The notes beneath the pieces were generated by a model. It had not been told where the DNA came from and searched no databases. It was given only the letters and a program-made list of their open reading frames with translations. DNA of 64,000 bases from Ilumatobacter sp. (GTDB lineage: Bacteria; Actinomycetota; Acidimicrobiia; Acidimicrobiales; Ilumatobacteraceae). This document shows, in pieces, positions 8,327-16,681 of the stretch (position 1 is its first letter; every line of letters begins with the position of its first letter). The stretch covers positions 1 to 64,000 of the forward strand of contig REDU01000114.1 of assembly GCA_007693335.1 (NCBI GenBank), written 5' to 3'. A program made the position numbers and the translations under genes.

Positions 8327-9253
8327 ATGAGCGAGCAGGCGCCCTCGGCCACCAGCCCACGTGACTCCGGGTCCTCCGGCGCCACCGGAACCTTCCCCGT
8401 CAAGCGCGGCCTGGCCGAGATGCTCAAGGGCGGCGTGATCATGGACGTCGTCAACGCCGAGCAGGCCCGCATCGCCGAAGACGCGGGAGCCTGCGCCGTG
8501 ATGGCGCTCGAACGGGTGCCGGCCGACATCCGTCGCGACGGCGGTGTGGCGCGGATGAGCGATCCCGAGATGATCGAGGGCATCGTCGGTGCCGTGTCGA
8601 TCCCGGTGATGGCCAAGGCCCGCATCGGTCACTTCGTGGAGGCCCAGATCATCGAGGCACTGGGTGTCGACTTCATCGACGAGTCCGAGGTGCTCACTCC
8701 TGCCGACGAGACGCACCACATCGACAAGTACGCCTTTTCCGTGCCGTTCGTGTGCGGCGCCACCAACCTCGGTGAGGCACTCCGCCGCATCAGCGAGGGT
8801 GCCGCCATGATCCGGTCGAAGGGCGAGGCCGGTACCGGCAACATCGTCGAGGCCGTCCGCCACCTGCGTTCGATCCTCGGCGACATCCGCAAGCTGACCC
8901 AGGCCGACGCGGCCGAGCAGTTCGAGTGGGCCAAACAACTCCAAGCCCCCCTGCCGCTGGTGCAGGAGGTGGCTGCGACCGGTGCGCTCCCGGTGCCGCT
9001 GTTCTGCGCCGGTGGCATCGCGACGCCGGCCGACGCCGCCTTGGCGATGCAGCTCGGCGCTGAGGCGGTGTTCGTCGGTTCGGGCATCTTCAAGAGCAAC
9101 GATCCCTCGCCGCGGGCCCGAGCCATCGTCGAGGCCACCACCCACTTCCGCGACGCCCAGATCCTGGCCAAGGTGAGCCGGGGACTCGGCGCGCCGATGA
9201 CCGGCATCGGCATGGACCAGGTGAACGAACGCTACGCCGAGCGCGGTTGGTGA
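8327..9253 (+). CDS. pdxS: pyridoxal 5'-phosphate synthase subunit PdxS
   Basis: A 308-residue (beta/alpha)8-barrel synthase subunit that makes PLP from ribose 5-phosphate, glyceraldehyde 3-phosphate and ammonia supplied by PdxT. After a roughly 20-residue Ser/Thr-rich extension the conserved domain begins at [19 protein letters not shown]. The two catalytic lysines known from Bacillus subtilis (K81, K149) correspond to K97 in MAKARIGHF and K165 in [10 protein letters not shown], the same offset of 16 for both. Length is near the usual 290-300. It is the first gene of a pdxS-pdxT-yebC-bcp group. Confidence 0.97.
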   Translation: MSEQAPSATSPRDSGSSGATGTFPVKRGLAEMLKGGVIMDVVNAEQARIAEDAGACAVMALERVPADIRRDGGVARMSDPEMIEGIVGAVSIPVMAKARIGHFVEAQIIEALGVDFIDESEVLTPADETHHIDKYAFSVPFVCGATNLGEALRRISEGAAMIRSKGEAGTGNIVEAVRHLRSILGDIRKLTQADAAEQFEWAKQLQAPLPLVQEVAATGALPVPLFCAGGIATPADAALAMQLGAEAVFVGSGIFKSNDPSPRARAIVEATTHFRDAQILAKVSRGLGAPMTGIGMDQVNERYAERGW

Positions 9254-9280
9254 ACCCGGTGCCCGCATCGGAGCCCCCAG

Positions 9281-9889
9281 GTGCACCCGGTGTCGCGGCC
9301 CCCGATCGGGGTGCTCGCGCTGCAGGGAGCCTTCGCCGCACACCAGCAACGCCTCGCTGAGCTCGACGTCGCGTCCATCCAGGTCCGCCGGCCCGCCGAC
9401 CTCGACGGACTGCACGGGCTCGTGATGCCCGGTGGCGAGAGCACGACCATGTCGATGCTGCTCACCTCCAGCGAGCTGTTCGACCCGATCGCCGAGCGCA
9501 TCCACGACGGCCTCGCGGTGCTCGGCACGTGCGCCGGGATGATCCTGCTCGCCCGGGAGGTGCTCGACGGCCGGACCGACCAGCGCTGTCTCGGTGCCAT
9601 CGATCTCGTGGTGCGCCGCAACGGGTACGGCCGTCAGCTCGACAGCTTCGAGTGCGACCTCGCCCTGCGCTCCGGCACACCCGACGAACCGCCGTTCCGC
9701 GGCGTGTTCATCCGGGCACCGAAGGTCGAGGCGTGGGGCGCGGGTGTCGAGGTGCTCGCCGAGCACGAGGGCGTACCTGTCCTGGCACGACAGCGACGTA
9801 TTACCGTGGCATCGTTCCACCCCGAGCTCACGCGCGACGCCCGGGTCCACGCCGAGTTCGTCCACCACCTCGAGATGGAGAGTTCCTAG
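9281..9889 (+). CDS. pdxT: PdxT, glutaminase subunit of PLP synthase
   Basis: A 202-residue class I glutamine amidotransferase that releases ammonia for PdxS. It shows IGVLALQGAFAAH at the start, GLVMPGGESTT, the nucleophile Cys84 in LGTCAGM, and the His180/Glu182 pair in FHPEL. The start is GTG 9281, or GTG 9290 three codons later; no good Shine-Dalgarno is seen for either. It lies 27 nt after pdxS and is surely cotranscribed. The stop TAG directly abuts the ATG of yebC. Confidence 0.95.
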   Translation: MHPVSRPPIGVLALQGAFAAHQQRLAELDVASIQVRRPADLDGLHGLVMPGGESTTMSMLLTSSELFDPIAERIHDGLAVLGTCAGMILLAREVLDGRTDQRCLGAIDLVVRRNGYGRQLDSFECDLALRSGTPDEPPFRGVFIRAPKVEAWGAGVEVLAEHEGVPVLARQRRITVASFHPELTRDARVHAEFVHHLEMESS

Positions 9890-10639
9890 ATGTCGGGCCA
9901 TTCGAAATGGGCAACGATCAAGCACAAGAAGGGTGCGGCCGACAAGGCACGCGGCAAGCTCTTCGCCAAGATCGCCCGGCAGATCGAGGTCGCCGCCCGC
10001 GACGGCGGTGGTGACACGTCGTCGAACGCCACGTTGCGCACGATGGTTCAGAAGGGCAAGGCGGCCCAGATGACCAACGACGCCATCGACCGTGCCATCA
10101 AGCGGGGCACCGGTGAGGCCGATGGCGGCACGTACGAGTCGATCATGTACGAGGGCTACGCCCCCGGTGGCGTGGCCCTGCTGATCGACGTGCTCACCGA
10201 CAACCGGAACCGCACCGGTGCCGAGATCCGCAACGTGTTCTCGAAGATGGGTGGGTCGATGGCAGAACCTGGCGCGGTGAGCTGGCAGTTCACGCGTCGG
10301 GGCATCGCGCTCGTGGGTGGTGCCGCCGACGAGGACGAACTCATGCTCGCGGCCCTCGACGCCGGTGCCGACGACGTGGTCGACGATGGCGGCACCTGGC
10401 GGGTCACGAGTGATCCGTCCAGGGTGTTCGACGTACGCGATGCGCTCGAGGCGGCCGGCTTCGAGGTCATCTCCGCCGACTCGCCGATGGTGTCCGACAA
10501 CCTGGTTCCGGTCGAGAGCATCGAGGACGCGAAGAAGGTGCTGCGCATCATGGAGGCGATCGAGGACAACGACGACGTCCAGGACGTCTTCTCCAACTTC
10601 GACATCTCCGACGAGATCATGGAGGCGGCAGCCGGATGA
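9890..10639 (+). CDS. yebC: YebC/PmpR/TACO1 family protein
   Basis: A 249-residue protein beginning [20 protein letters not shown], the defining N-terminus of the YebC/PmpR family. The family has been described as a DNA-binding transcription regulator and, in later work on YebC and TACO1, as a translation factor helping ribosomes at difficult proline stretches. Its position before ruvCAB is widely conserved in bacteria. ATG 9890 follows the pdxT stop without a gap and has a GGAGAG motif 8 nt upstream within pdxT. Confidence 0.96.
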   Translation: MSGHSKWATIKHKKGAADKARGKLFAKIARQIEVAARDGGGDTSSNATLRTMVQKGKAAQMTNDAIDRAIKRGTGEADGGTYESIMYEGYAPGGVALLIDVLTDNRNRTGAEIRNVFSKMGGSMAEPGAVSWQFTRRGIALVGGAADEDELMLAALDAGADDVVDDGGTWRVTSDPSRVFDVRDALEAAGFEVISADSPMVSDNLVPVESIEDAKKVLRIMEAIEDNDDVQDVFSNFDISDEIMEAAAG

Positions 10640-11088
10640 GCCTGGGCGTGGGCGATCCGGCCCCTGACTTCGAGCTCCCCGGCACGGGTGATCGCACGTA
10701 TTCGCTGGCCGACTTCGCCGGGAGGCCCCTGGTGCTGGTGTTCTACCCGGGCGACGACACCCCGGTGTGCACCAAACAACTCAACTCCTACAACGACGGT
10801 CTCGACCAGTTCGAGGAACTCGATGCCCAGGTCGTGGGGATCTCCGCCCAGGACGTCGGCAGCCACGAGAAGTTCTCCGACAAGCACGGCTTCGGCTTCC
10901 CGTTGCTGTCCGATCCCGACAAGACGGTCGCGGCCGCCTACGGCATCCTCGGACCCATCGGGTTCCCGCGGCGCAGCGTGTTCATCATCGATGCCGACGG
11001 CATCGTCCGCTATGCCCACCGCGCCATCGCCGGCCTGACGTACCGGCCGGTGAGTGAGTTGCTCGGGGCGCTCGGCAAGCTCGGGTGA
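10636..11088 (+). CDS. bcp: Bcp/PrxQ-type peroxiredoxin
   Basis: A 150-residue thioredoxin-fold peroxidase. The peroxidatic Cys45 lies in [13 protein letters not shown]. The resolving cysteine found five residues downstream in many Bcp proteins is replaced (LNSY follows), so this is probably a 1-Cys type needing an external thiol. The remaining fold markers are [26 protein letters not shown] and RSVFIID. It overlaps yebC by 4 nt (ATGA). Reduces alkyl and hydrogen peroxides in the cytoplasm. Confidence 0.93.
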   Translation: MSLGVGDPAPDFELPGTGDRTYSLADFAGRPLVLVFYPGDDTPVCTKQLNSYNDGLDQFEELDAQVVGISAQDVGSHEKFSDKHGFGFPLLSDPDKTVAAAYGILGPIGFPRRSVFIIDADGIVRYAHRAIAGLTYRPVSELLGALGKLG

Positions 11089-11095
11089 TCCCACC

Positions 11096-11111
11096 GGGGC
11101 GGACCCGCCCC
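11096..11111. repeat. GC-rich inverted repeat before ruvC
   Basis: GGGGCGG (11096-11102) and CCGCCCC (11105-11111) form a 7-bp perfect inverted repeat with a 2-nt centre just after the bcp stop and just before the ruvC -10 box. It could aid termination of bcp or bind a regulator. There is no T-run. Confidence 0.4.
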
Positions 11112-11114
11112 GAC

Positions 11115-11120
11115 TACACT
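11115..11120 (+). promoter_or_regulatory. putative -10 box TACACT for ruvCAB
   Basis: TACACT ends 8 nt before GTG 11129. The predicted transcription start falls at or next to the start codon and inside the LexA box at 11122-11135. Confidence 0.55.
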
Positions 11121-11121
11121 A

Positions 11122-11135
11122 CGAACCTGTGTTCG
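11122..11135. promoter_or_regulatory. LexA (SOS) box over the ruvC start
   Basis: CGAACctgtGTTCG matches exactly the Gram-positive/actinobacterial LexA core CGAAC-N4-GTTCG. It lies immediately downstream of the -10 hexamer and covers GTG 11129, an ideal repressor position. LexA control of ruvCAB is known in mycobacteria. Confidence 0.8.
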
Positions 11136-11701
11136 CCGAACCGAGATCGCGGGGGTCTTCGAGCGGGTCCGTCCGGGTGCTCGGTATCGATCCGGGACTG
11201 ACCCGCTGCGGGTTCGCCGTGGTCGATTCCTCGGGCCCCGCCCGCAGGGCCACGGCGGTGTCGATGGGGGTCATCCGTACGCCGCCGTCCGATCCGTTGC
11301 CCCAGCGCCTGGCCGCGCTCCGCGCCGAGTTCGCCGCCCTCATGTCGGAGTTCCGCCCCGATGCCGTCGCGGTCGAGCAGGTGTTCTTCCAGGTCAATGT
11401 GCGCACCGCCATGAGCGTGGGTCAGGCGAGCGGACTCGCCCTGGCAGAGGCTGCGGCGTCGGGCTGTGAGGTGGTGCAGTACACCCCCAACCAGGTGAAG
11501 GACGCGGTGGCCGGCTGGGGTGGTGCCGACAAAGAGCAGGTGGCACGCATGGTGCAGACACGGCTGGGGCTGTCCCAGCCTCCCCGCCCCGCCGACGCCT
11601 CCGATGCCGCCGCCCTCGCGCTCTGCCACCTGGCCACGGCGCCGATGCGGCGCGGCCTGGCCGCCGCGGTGGCAGCGGTTCCCGGCCGGAGGCCATCGTG
11701 A
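11129..11701 (+). CDS. ruvC: Holliday junction resolvase RuvC
   Basis: A 190-residue RNase H-fold endonuclease that cuts Holliday junctions brought by RuvAB. The first acidic residue is in VLGIDPGLTRCGFAVVD, the second in AVEQVFFQ, and the last pair in DASDAAALALCH, so the acidic catalytic set is complete. GTG 11129 is chosen because it sits at leaderless distance from the -10 box and inside the LexA box; longer upstream extensions have no family homology. It opens the SOS-controlled ruvC-ruvA-ruvB operon and overlaps ruvA by 4 nt (GTGA). Confidence 0.95.
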   Translation: MFAEPRSRGSSSGSVRVLGIDPGLTRCGFAVVDSSGPARRATAVSMGVIRTPPSDPLPQRLAALRAEFAALMSEFRPDAVAVEQVFFQVNVRTAMSVGQASGLALAEAAASGCEVVQYTPNQVKDAVAGWGGADKEQVARMVQTRLGLSQPPRPADASDAAALALCHLATAPMRRGLAAAVAAVPGRRPS

Positions 11702-12294
11702 TCGGTTCGCTGCGCGGCGAGGTGCTCACGCGTGGGCTCGACGGCACCGTCCTCATCGACGTGGCCGGGGTCGGGTACGAGGTGAACGTGTCGCCGAGGG
11801 CGGCGGCCGAACTCGAGCCCGGCTCCTCGGCGTTCGTGCACGTCCACCATCACATCCGCGAAGACGCCCAGACCCTCTACGGGTTCCTCGGTGCCGACGA
11901 GCGCGCCACGTTCCGGGTGCTCATCGCCACCCATGGCGTCGGGCCGGCGCTCGCGCTCGCCATCTTGGCCACCCATCCACCGGCTGCGTTGGTCGACATC
12001 GTCTCGGGTGGCGACATCGGTGCGCTCACGCTGGTGCCGGGTGTCGGCAAGAAGACCGCCGAGCGGCTGCTGGTCGAGCTGAAGAGCCGGCTCTCGCTCC
12101 CGGTACTCGATCCCGCCGGCGTCGGCGGATCCACGGGTGGCGGCTCGCCGGTCGGTGATGTGCGTGAGGCCCTCGCCGGTCTCGGGTACGGCCACGACGA
12201 GATCCGCGATGCGCTGCGCGAGCTCCCGGTCGGCGACGACGCAGCGGCGCTGCTCCGCGACGCCCTCACGCTCTTGGGGGCCCGCCGTGCGTGA
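11698..12294 (+). CDS. ruvA: Holliday junction DNA helicase subunit RuvA
   Basis: A 198-residue tetrameric junction-binding protein. The N-terminal OB fold starts [10 protein letters not shown], the helix-hairpin-helix region includes [11 protein letters not shown] and [18 protein letters not shown], and after a Gly-rich linker (about residues 141-152) the C-terminal RuvB-contacting domain holds [16 protein letters not shown]. It starts at GTG 11698, overlaps ruvC by 4 nt and ruvB by 8 nt. Confidence 0.96.
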   Translation: MIGSLRGEVLTRGLDGTVLIDVAGVGYEVNVSPRAAAELEPGSSAFVHVHHHIREDAQTLYGFLGADERATFRVLIATHGVGPALALAILATHPPAALVDIVSGGDIGALTLVPGVGKKTAERLLVELKSRLSLPVLDPAGVGGSTGGGSPVGDVREALAGLGYGHDEIRDALRELPVGDDAAALLRDALTLLGARRA

Positions 12295-13321
12295 GGAGTT
12301 CCTCGATCCCGGTGTGGGGGCCGATCCCGACGAGGAGACCGTCGAGGCCGGTCTCCGACCACGCGCGCTGGCCGAGTTCGTGGGCCAGCGCGAGTTGAAA
12401 GAGCACCTCGATGTCGTGCTCGAGGCCGCTCGACGTCGCGAGCAGGCGGTCGACCACCTGCTCTTCGCCGGGCCGCCGGGTCTCGGCAAGACCACGCTGG
12501 CCGGCATCGTCGCGACCGAGATGGGGGTGCACCTCCTCGTCACCTCGGGTCCCGCACTCGAGCGCGCCGGTGATCTCGCCGCCATCCTCACCAAGCTCGA
12601 GGAGGGCGACGTCCTCTTCATCGACGAGATCCACCGCTTGTCGCGGGCGGTCGAGGAGATCCTCTACCCCGCCATGGAGGACTTCCAGATCGACATCGTC
12701 GTGGGCAAGGGCCCGGCCGCGTCGAGCATCCGGCTCACCCTCCCGCGTTTCACGCTGGTGGGTGCCACCACACGCACCGGCATGATCACCGGACCGCTGC
12801 GCGACCGGTTCGGCCTGGTGGCCCGTCTCGACTACTACGACGCCGATGAGCTCCAGGCCATCGTCACCCGTGCCGCCGGCATCCTCGACGTGCACATCGA
12901 CACCGACGGTGCCTGGGAGATCGCCCGCCGGTCCCGCGGTACCCCCCGTATCGCCAACCGGCTGCTGCGGCGGGTGCGCGACTACGCCGAGGTCCGCGCC
13001 GACGGTGCCATCGACGCCGGGGTGGCCCACGACGGCCTCGCCCTGTTCGGGGTGGACGACATCGGTCTCGACAAGGTCGACCGGGCGTTGCTCGCAGCGC
13101 TCTGCGAGCAGTTCCGCGGTGGGCCGGTCGGGTTGTCGACGTTGGCCATCAGCGTGGGTGAACAACCCGAGACGGTCGAGGACGTCTACGAACCGTTCCT
13201 GATCACCCAGGGATTCATCGCGCGCACACCGCGTGGCCGGGTCGCCATGCCCGCCGCCTACCGCCACCTCGGTCTCACCGAACCGGCCCGCCACGGCGAG
13301 CACCGCGGTCTGTTCGACTGA
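12287..13321 (+). CDS. ruvB: Holliday junction DNA helicase motor RuvB
   Basis: A 344-residue AAA+ ATPase that drives branch migration. It has the RuvB start [18 protein letters not shown], Walker [11 protein letters not shown], Walker B DEIH, sensor GATTRTG, arginine-finger segment GPLRDRFG and a C-terminal winged helix with [10 protein letters not shown] and [13 protein letters not shown] 12287 gives the canonical length; it overlaps ruvA by 8 nt. Its TGA is directly next to the stop of the convergent gene at 13322, forming TGATCA. Confidence 0.97.
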   Translation: MREEFLDPGVGADPDEETVEAGLRPRALAEFVGQRELKEHLDVVLEAARRREQAVDHLLFAGPPGLGKTTLAGIVATEMGVHLLVTSGPALERAGDLAAILTKLEEGDVLFIDEIHRLSRAVEEILYPAMEDFQIDIVVGKGPAASSIRLTLPRFTLVGATTRTGMITGPLRDRFGLVARLDYYDADELQAIVTRAAGILDVHIDTDGAWEIARRSRGTPRIANRLLRRVRDYAEVRADGAIDAGVAHDGLALFGVDDIGLDKVDRALLAALCEQFRGGPVGLSTLAISVGEQPETVEDVYEPFLITQGFIARTPRGRVAMPAAYRHLGLTEPARHGEHRGLFD

Positions 13322-14032
13322 TCAGCTCGTTCCGACAGGGAGGTGCTGGCCCAGGAACGCCATGGTCTTCGACCAGGCGGCCGTGGCCGCGTCCTCCGCG
13401 TAGAACATCTCGCTCTCGTGGTTGTCGAACGCGTGCCCGGCCATCTCGACGTTCACCGTGAAGCCGCGTCGGCCGCCGATGGCCGCTGCGAGTGCGTCGA
13501 CCCCCTCTGACGGGATGTAGTCGTCGCTCGCTCCGAAGTGGAACAGCGTGGGGCACGTCACCTGGTCGAGCAGATCGAGCATGTCCGGCACGCCCGAGCC
13601 GTAGTAGCTGACACACACGCTGGGGTCGCCGTGGCCCGCAACGCCCCAGGCGAGCGTGCCGCCGAGGCAGAACCCCATCACCCCAGGAGTTCCCGTCACG
13701 GCGTCGTCGGCCGCGAGCGTGCCGAGCGCCGCGATGCAGTCGCCCACGGCCGTGGCCGGATCGAGCTTGCCGACCTGCTCCATCGAACTCGTGAGGCCGT
13801 CCATGTCGTGACCGGCGGCCCACCCGGGTGCGAACCGCCAGAAGACATCGGGTGCGCCCACCACGTAGCCGGCGTCTGCGAGTCGTTCGGCCACCGCACG
13901 GATGTACGGCCCGACCCCGAAGATCTCCTGGATCAGCAGGATCCCGGGCCCGGAGCCCGACTCGGGCGTCCAGACGAACAGGTCCATCTCCCCGCCCTCG
14001 CACGCCACCGTCGTCGTCCGCAGTTCGCTCAT
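13322..14032 (-). CDS. dienelactone hydrolase family protein
   Basis: A 236-residue alpha/beta hydrolase of the dienelactone hydrolase (DLH) family on the minus strand. The nucleophile is a cysteine in GFCLGG, the acid is in the ASDDYIP segment, and the histidine is in GHAFDN, the DLH triad. The N-terminal ILLIQEIFGVGPYI motif is also typical. No aromatic-degradation genes are nearby, so the substrate is unknown. ATG 14032 is preferred; GTG 14050 would add six residues. It is convergent with ruvB and divergent from queA. Confidence 0.9.
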   Translation of the reverse strand: MSELRTTTVACEGGEMDLFVWTPESGSGPGILLIQEIFGVGPYIRAVAERLADAGYVVGAPDVFWRFAPGWAAGHDMDGLTSSMEQVGKLDPATAVGDCIAALGTLAADDAVTGTPGVMGFCLGGTLAWGVAGHGDPSVCVSYYGSGVPDMLDLLDQVTCPTLFHFGASDDYIPSEGVDALAAAIGGRRGFTVNVEMAGHAFDNHESEMFYAEDAATAAWSKTMAFLGQHLPVGTS

Positions 14033-14116
14033 GCCCGGATCATCCCACACCCTCCGACCCGGCCCGGCCCGGAGCGAACACTGCGGTGGCCGGTGCCGGT
14101 CGTCGAGCGGGATGCG

Positions 14117-14122
14117 TAGCCT
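14117..14122 (+). promoter_or_regulatory. putative -10 box TAGCCT for queA-tgt
   Basis: TAGCCT ends 7 nt before GTG 14130 in the short divergent region between queA and the DLH gene. It decides the queA start. Confidence 0.5.
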
Positions 14123-14129
14123 CCCGGGG

Positions 14130-15170
14130 GTGCGTCTCGGCGACTTCGACTACGAACTGCCGCCGGATCGGATCGCGCAGCGGCCGATCGAGCCGCGCGA
14201 CGCAGCCCGGTTGCTGGTCGACCGGGGGAGCGCCGGCCCCGAGCACCGGTACGTTCGCGATCTCCCCGAGCTGTTGCAGCCCGGTGATCTGCTGGTGCTG
14301 AACGACACGAAGGTGATCCCGGCCCGGCTCCGGTTGCGCCGGGCGACCGGGGGAGCAGCCGAGGTGCTGCTGCTCGAGCCGCTCGACGGCGCGCGACGTC
14401 ACTGGGAGGCCCTCGTGCGACCCGCCCGGAAGCTGACGTCGGGGGAGGTGCTCCACGCCCCGTCGGGTGAGGCGGTCGTGACGGTCGGGGAGCGCACCGC
14501 CGCCGGCGACACCTTCGAAGTGGAGCTGTCGGGGTCGATCGATGAGCCCGATGAGCCCGATGAGCCCGATGTGCTCGACGTGCTCGATCGTCACGGCGAG
14601 ATGCCCCTGCCGCCGTACATCACCACCCGTCTCGACGAGCCCGACCGGTACCAGACCGTGTACGCCCGCGAGCCGGGCTCGGCGGCGGCGCCGACCGCCG
14701 GACTCCACTTCACTCCCGAGCTGCTGGAGGAGATCCGGGGACACGGTGTCCGGATCGAGTACGTCGAGCTCGTGGTGGGTCTCGACACGTTCCGGCCGAT
14801 CGACACCGAGAATCCGCTCGACCACCGCATGCACACCGAGCGCTATCTCGTGCCCGAGGTCACGGCCGAGGCCTGTCGCGAGGCCGAGCGGGTCGTGGCC
14901 GTCGGGACCACGGCGGTGCGTGCCCTGGAATCGGCGGCAGCCACCGGGACACGGATCGGTCGCACCGATCTGTTCATCCACCGGGGATTCGACTGGCAGG
15001 TGGTCGACCTGATGATGACCAACTTCCACCTCCCGCGGACCACACTGCTGCTGATGATCGACGCGTTCGTGGGTGACAGGTGGCGGGACCTCTACGAGAC
15101 CGCCCTGGCCGCTGACTACCGGTTCCTCTCGTTCGGCGATGCGATGCTGCTCGACCGGAGCGCACGATGA
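14130..15170 (+). CDS. queA: tRNA preQ1(34) S-adenosylmethionine ribosyltransferase-isomerase QueA
   Basis: A 346-residue enzyme that transfers the ribosyl part of SAM to preQ1 in tRNA, giving epoxyqueuosine. Markers include FDYELPPDRIAQRPIEPRD at the start, LLVLNDTKVIPARL, AAPTAGLHFTPELLEEI, and NFHLPRTTLLLMIDAFVG near the end. Residues about 138-147 contain a DEPDEPDEPD insertion made by a 9-bp tandem repeat, in a region that is variable in the family. GTG 14130 is set by the -10 box and by the homology start. It is followed by tgt. Confidence 0.96.
   Translation: MRLGDFDYELPPDRIAQRPIEPRDAARLLVDRGSAGPEHRYVRDLPELLQPGDLLVLNDTKVIPARLRLRRATGGAAEVLLLEPLDGARRHWEALVRPARKLTSGEVLHAPSGEAVVTVGERTAAGDTFEVELSGSIDEPDEPDEPDVLDVLDRHGEMPLPPYITTRLDEPDRYQTVYAREPGSAAAPTAGLHFTPELLEEIRGHGVRIEYVELVVGLDTFRPIDTENPLDHRMHTERYLVPEVTAEACREAERVVAVGTTAVRALESAAATGTRIGRTDLFIHRGFDWQVVDLMMTNFHLPRTTLLLMIDAFVGDRWRDLYETALAADYRFLSFGDAMLLDRSAR
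14541..14570 (+). repeat. 9-bp tandem repeat in queA
   Basis: GATGAGCCC occurs three times in tandem and is followed by GAT, encoding an Asp-Glu-Pro repeat. The frame is kept. Confidence 0.8.
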
Positions 15171-15194
15171 GGTCAGGGCGATGAGGCCAGGGCG
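15167..15194 (+). repeat. 14-bp tandem duplication at the queA-tgt junction
   Basis: ATGAGGTCAGGGCG (15167-15180) and ATGAGGCCAGGGCG (15181-15194) differ at one base and are followed by ATGAGACC at 15195, the tgt start. The first copy contains the queA stop in ATGA. The arrangement looks like a tandem duplication of an original 4-nt stop/start overlap. Confidence 0.75.
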
Positions 15195-16301
15195 ATGAGA
15201 CCGGTCGTCTTCGACGTGGAGGCGACCGACGGCGCCGCACGCGCCGGCACCGCCGAGACGGCCAGGGGCACGTACACCACGCCGTGCTTCATGCCCGTCG
15301 GCACCCGCGGCGCCGTGAAGTACCTCAGCGCCGACGATTACGCCCGGCTGGGTGCCCGCATCGTGCTCGGCAACACCTACCACCTGATGCTGCGCCCGGG
15401 TGCTGAGACGATCGAGCACTTCGGTGGCCTCGGGGCGTTCAGCGGATGGGATGGTCTCACGTTGACCGACTCCGGCGGGTACCAGGTGTTCTCGTTGTCG
15501 CCGAAGGTGGACGACGACGGCGTCACGTTCATGAGCACCTACGACGGCGACCGCATCCGCTTCACCCCGGAGTCGGCGGTGGCCACGCAGATGTCGATCG
15601 GTGCCGACATCCAGATGGTGCTCGACGTGTGTCCGCCGCTGCCGAGCACCCCCGAGGTCATCCGGCTCGCCGTCGAGCGCACCCGTGCATGGGCGGGACG
15701 AGCCGTGCGCGTGCACACCCGCTCGGATCAGTCACTGTTCGGCATCGTGCAGGGCGGTGCCGACGAGGCGATGCGGGCGGAGAGTGCGCGACGAACGGTC
15801 GAACTCGGGTTCGACGGCTACGGGATCGGTGGGTTGTCGGTGGGGGAGCCACTCGAGGAGATGTTGCCGGCCCTCGCGGCCGCCATCGAACACCTCCCGG
15901 CCGATCGGCCGAGGTACCTCATGGGAGTGGGCGATCCGGCGTCGATGGTCGAGGCCATCGCGCTCGGCGTCGATCAGTTCGACTGTGTGCTCCAGACCCG
16001 TCACGCTCGGCACGGCACCGCCCTCACCTCGGAGGGGAAGGTGCACGTGAAGGGGGCGCGCTACGCGCTCGAGGACGCCCCTCTCGACCCGGCGTGCCCG
16101 TGCGAGGTGTGCGCTCGCCATTCACGGGGCTTCCTCCGCCACCTCGTGCGCATGCGGGAGCCATCGGCCGCCCGACTGCTCAGCCTGCACAACGTGGCCT
16201 GGACGATCGACCTGATGACGCGCGCCCGGTCGGCCATCACGGCCGGCACCTTCGACGCGTTCCGGCGCGAGGTGCTGACGGTCTGGGGCCCACCGGGATA
16301 G
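15195..16301 (+). CDS. tgt: queuine/preQ1 tRNA-guanine transglycosylase
   Basis: A 368-residue TIM-barrel enzyme that exchanges guanine-34 of GUN tRNAs for preQ1. The general acid/base Asp lies in TDSGGYQVFSL, the substrate loop IGGLSVGEP is present, and the nucleophile Asp263 is in FDCV. Zinc ligands C301, C303, C306 and H332 (SLHNVAW) are all present. The usually strict PTRxARxG segment after the nucleophile reads QTRHARHG (267-274), so a conserved Pro is Gln. The start ATG 15195 follows the 14-bp duplication. The stop TAG forms the start of the yajC -10 box. Confidence 0.95.
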   Translation: MRPVVFDVEATDGAARAGTAETARGTYTTPCFMPVGTRGAVKYLSADDYARLGARIVLGNTYHLMLRPGAETIEHFGGLGAFSGWDGLTLTDSGGYQVFSLSPKVDDDGVTFMSTYDGDRIRFTPESAVATQMSIGADIQMVLDVCPPLPSTPEVIRLAVERTRAWAGRAVRVHTRSDQSLFGIVQGGADEAMRAESARRTVELGFDGYGIGGLSVGEPLEEMLPALAAAIEHLPADRPRYLMGVGDPASMVEAIALGVDQFDCVLQTRHARHGTALTSEGKVHVKGARYALEDAPLDPACPCEVCARHSRGFLRHLVRMREPSAARLLSLHNVAWTIDLMTRARSAITAGTFDAFRREVLTVWGPPG

Positions 16302-16304
16302 CAT
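16299..16304 (+). promoter_or_regulatory. putative -10 box TAGCAT for yajC-secDF
   Basis: TAGCAT ends 11 nt before ATG 16316, the longest spacing of the set, implying a leader of a few bases. The TAG is the stop codon of tgt. Confidence 0.4.
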
Positions 16305-16315
16305 TCGATCCCGTT

Positions 16316-16681
16316 ATGGACTTCGTCTCGATCCTCGCGCAGGAAGAGTCCTCGGGCTCTCCGATCGTCTCGCTCGGCATCCTCCTGCTCATCCCGGCCG
16401 CCATGTACTTCCTCATGATCCGGCCGCAGCGCCGCCGCATGAAGGAGCAACAGTCGCTCCAGCGCTCGATCGAGGTGGGTGACGAGGTCATCACCACCTC
16501 GGGCGTCTACGGCTTCATCACGGGTGAGGACGGCGACAAGTTCTGGCTCGAGATCGACGACGACGTGCAGATCCGCATCGCCCGCGCGGCCGTCCAGGCG
16601 CGCGTGATGCCGAGTTCCTCCGATGCGTCGGCGTCGATCGACGCATCGAGCGACGACGCCGCGAAGTCCGACGGCCAGTGA
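16316..16681 (+). CDS. yajC: preprotein translocase subunit YajC
   Basis: A 121-residue single-pass membrane protein. Residues about 18-40 form the transmembrane helix ending FLMIRPQRRRMKEQQ, followed by the conserved VGDEVITTSGVYGFI segment and a Ser/Ala/Asp-rich tail. YajC associates with SecDF and SecYEG. It overlaps secD by 4 nt (GTGA). Confidence 0.95.
   Translation: MDFVSILAQEESSGSPIVSLGILLLIPAAMYFLMIRPQRRRMKEQQSLQRSIEVGDEVITTSGVYGFITGEDGDKFWLEIDDDVQIRIARAAVQARVMPSSSDASASIDASSDDAAKSDGQ

Noticed and set aside
14040-15716. A 558-codon minus-strand open frame opposite queA and tgt
   Set aside because: Both plus-strand genes are certain; the antisense frame has no recognisable protein features.
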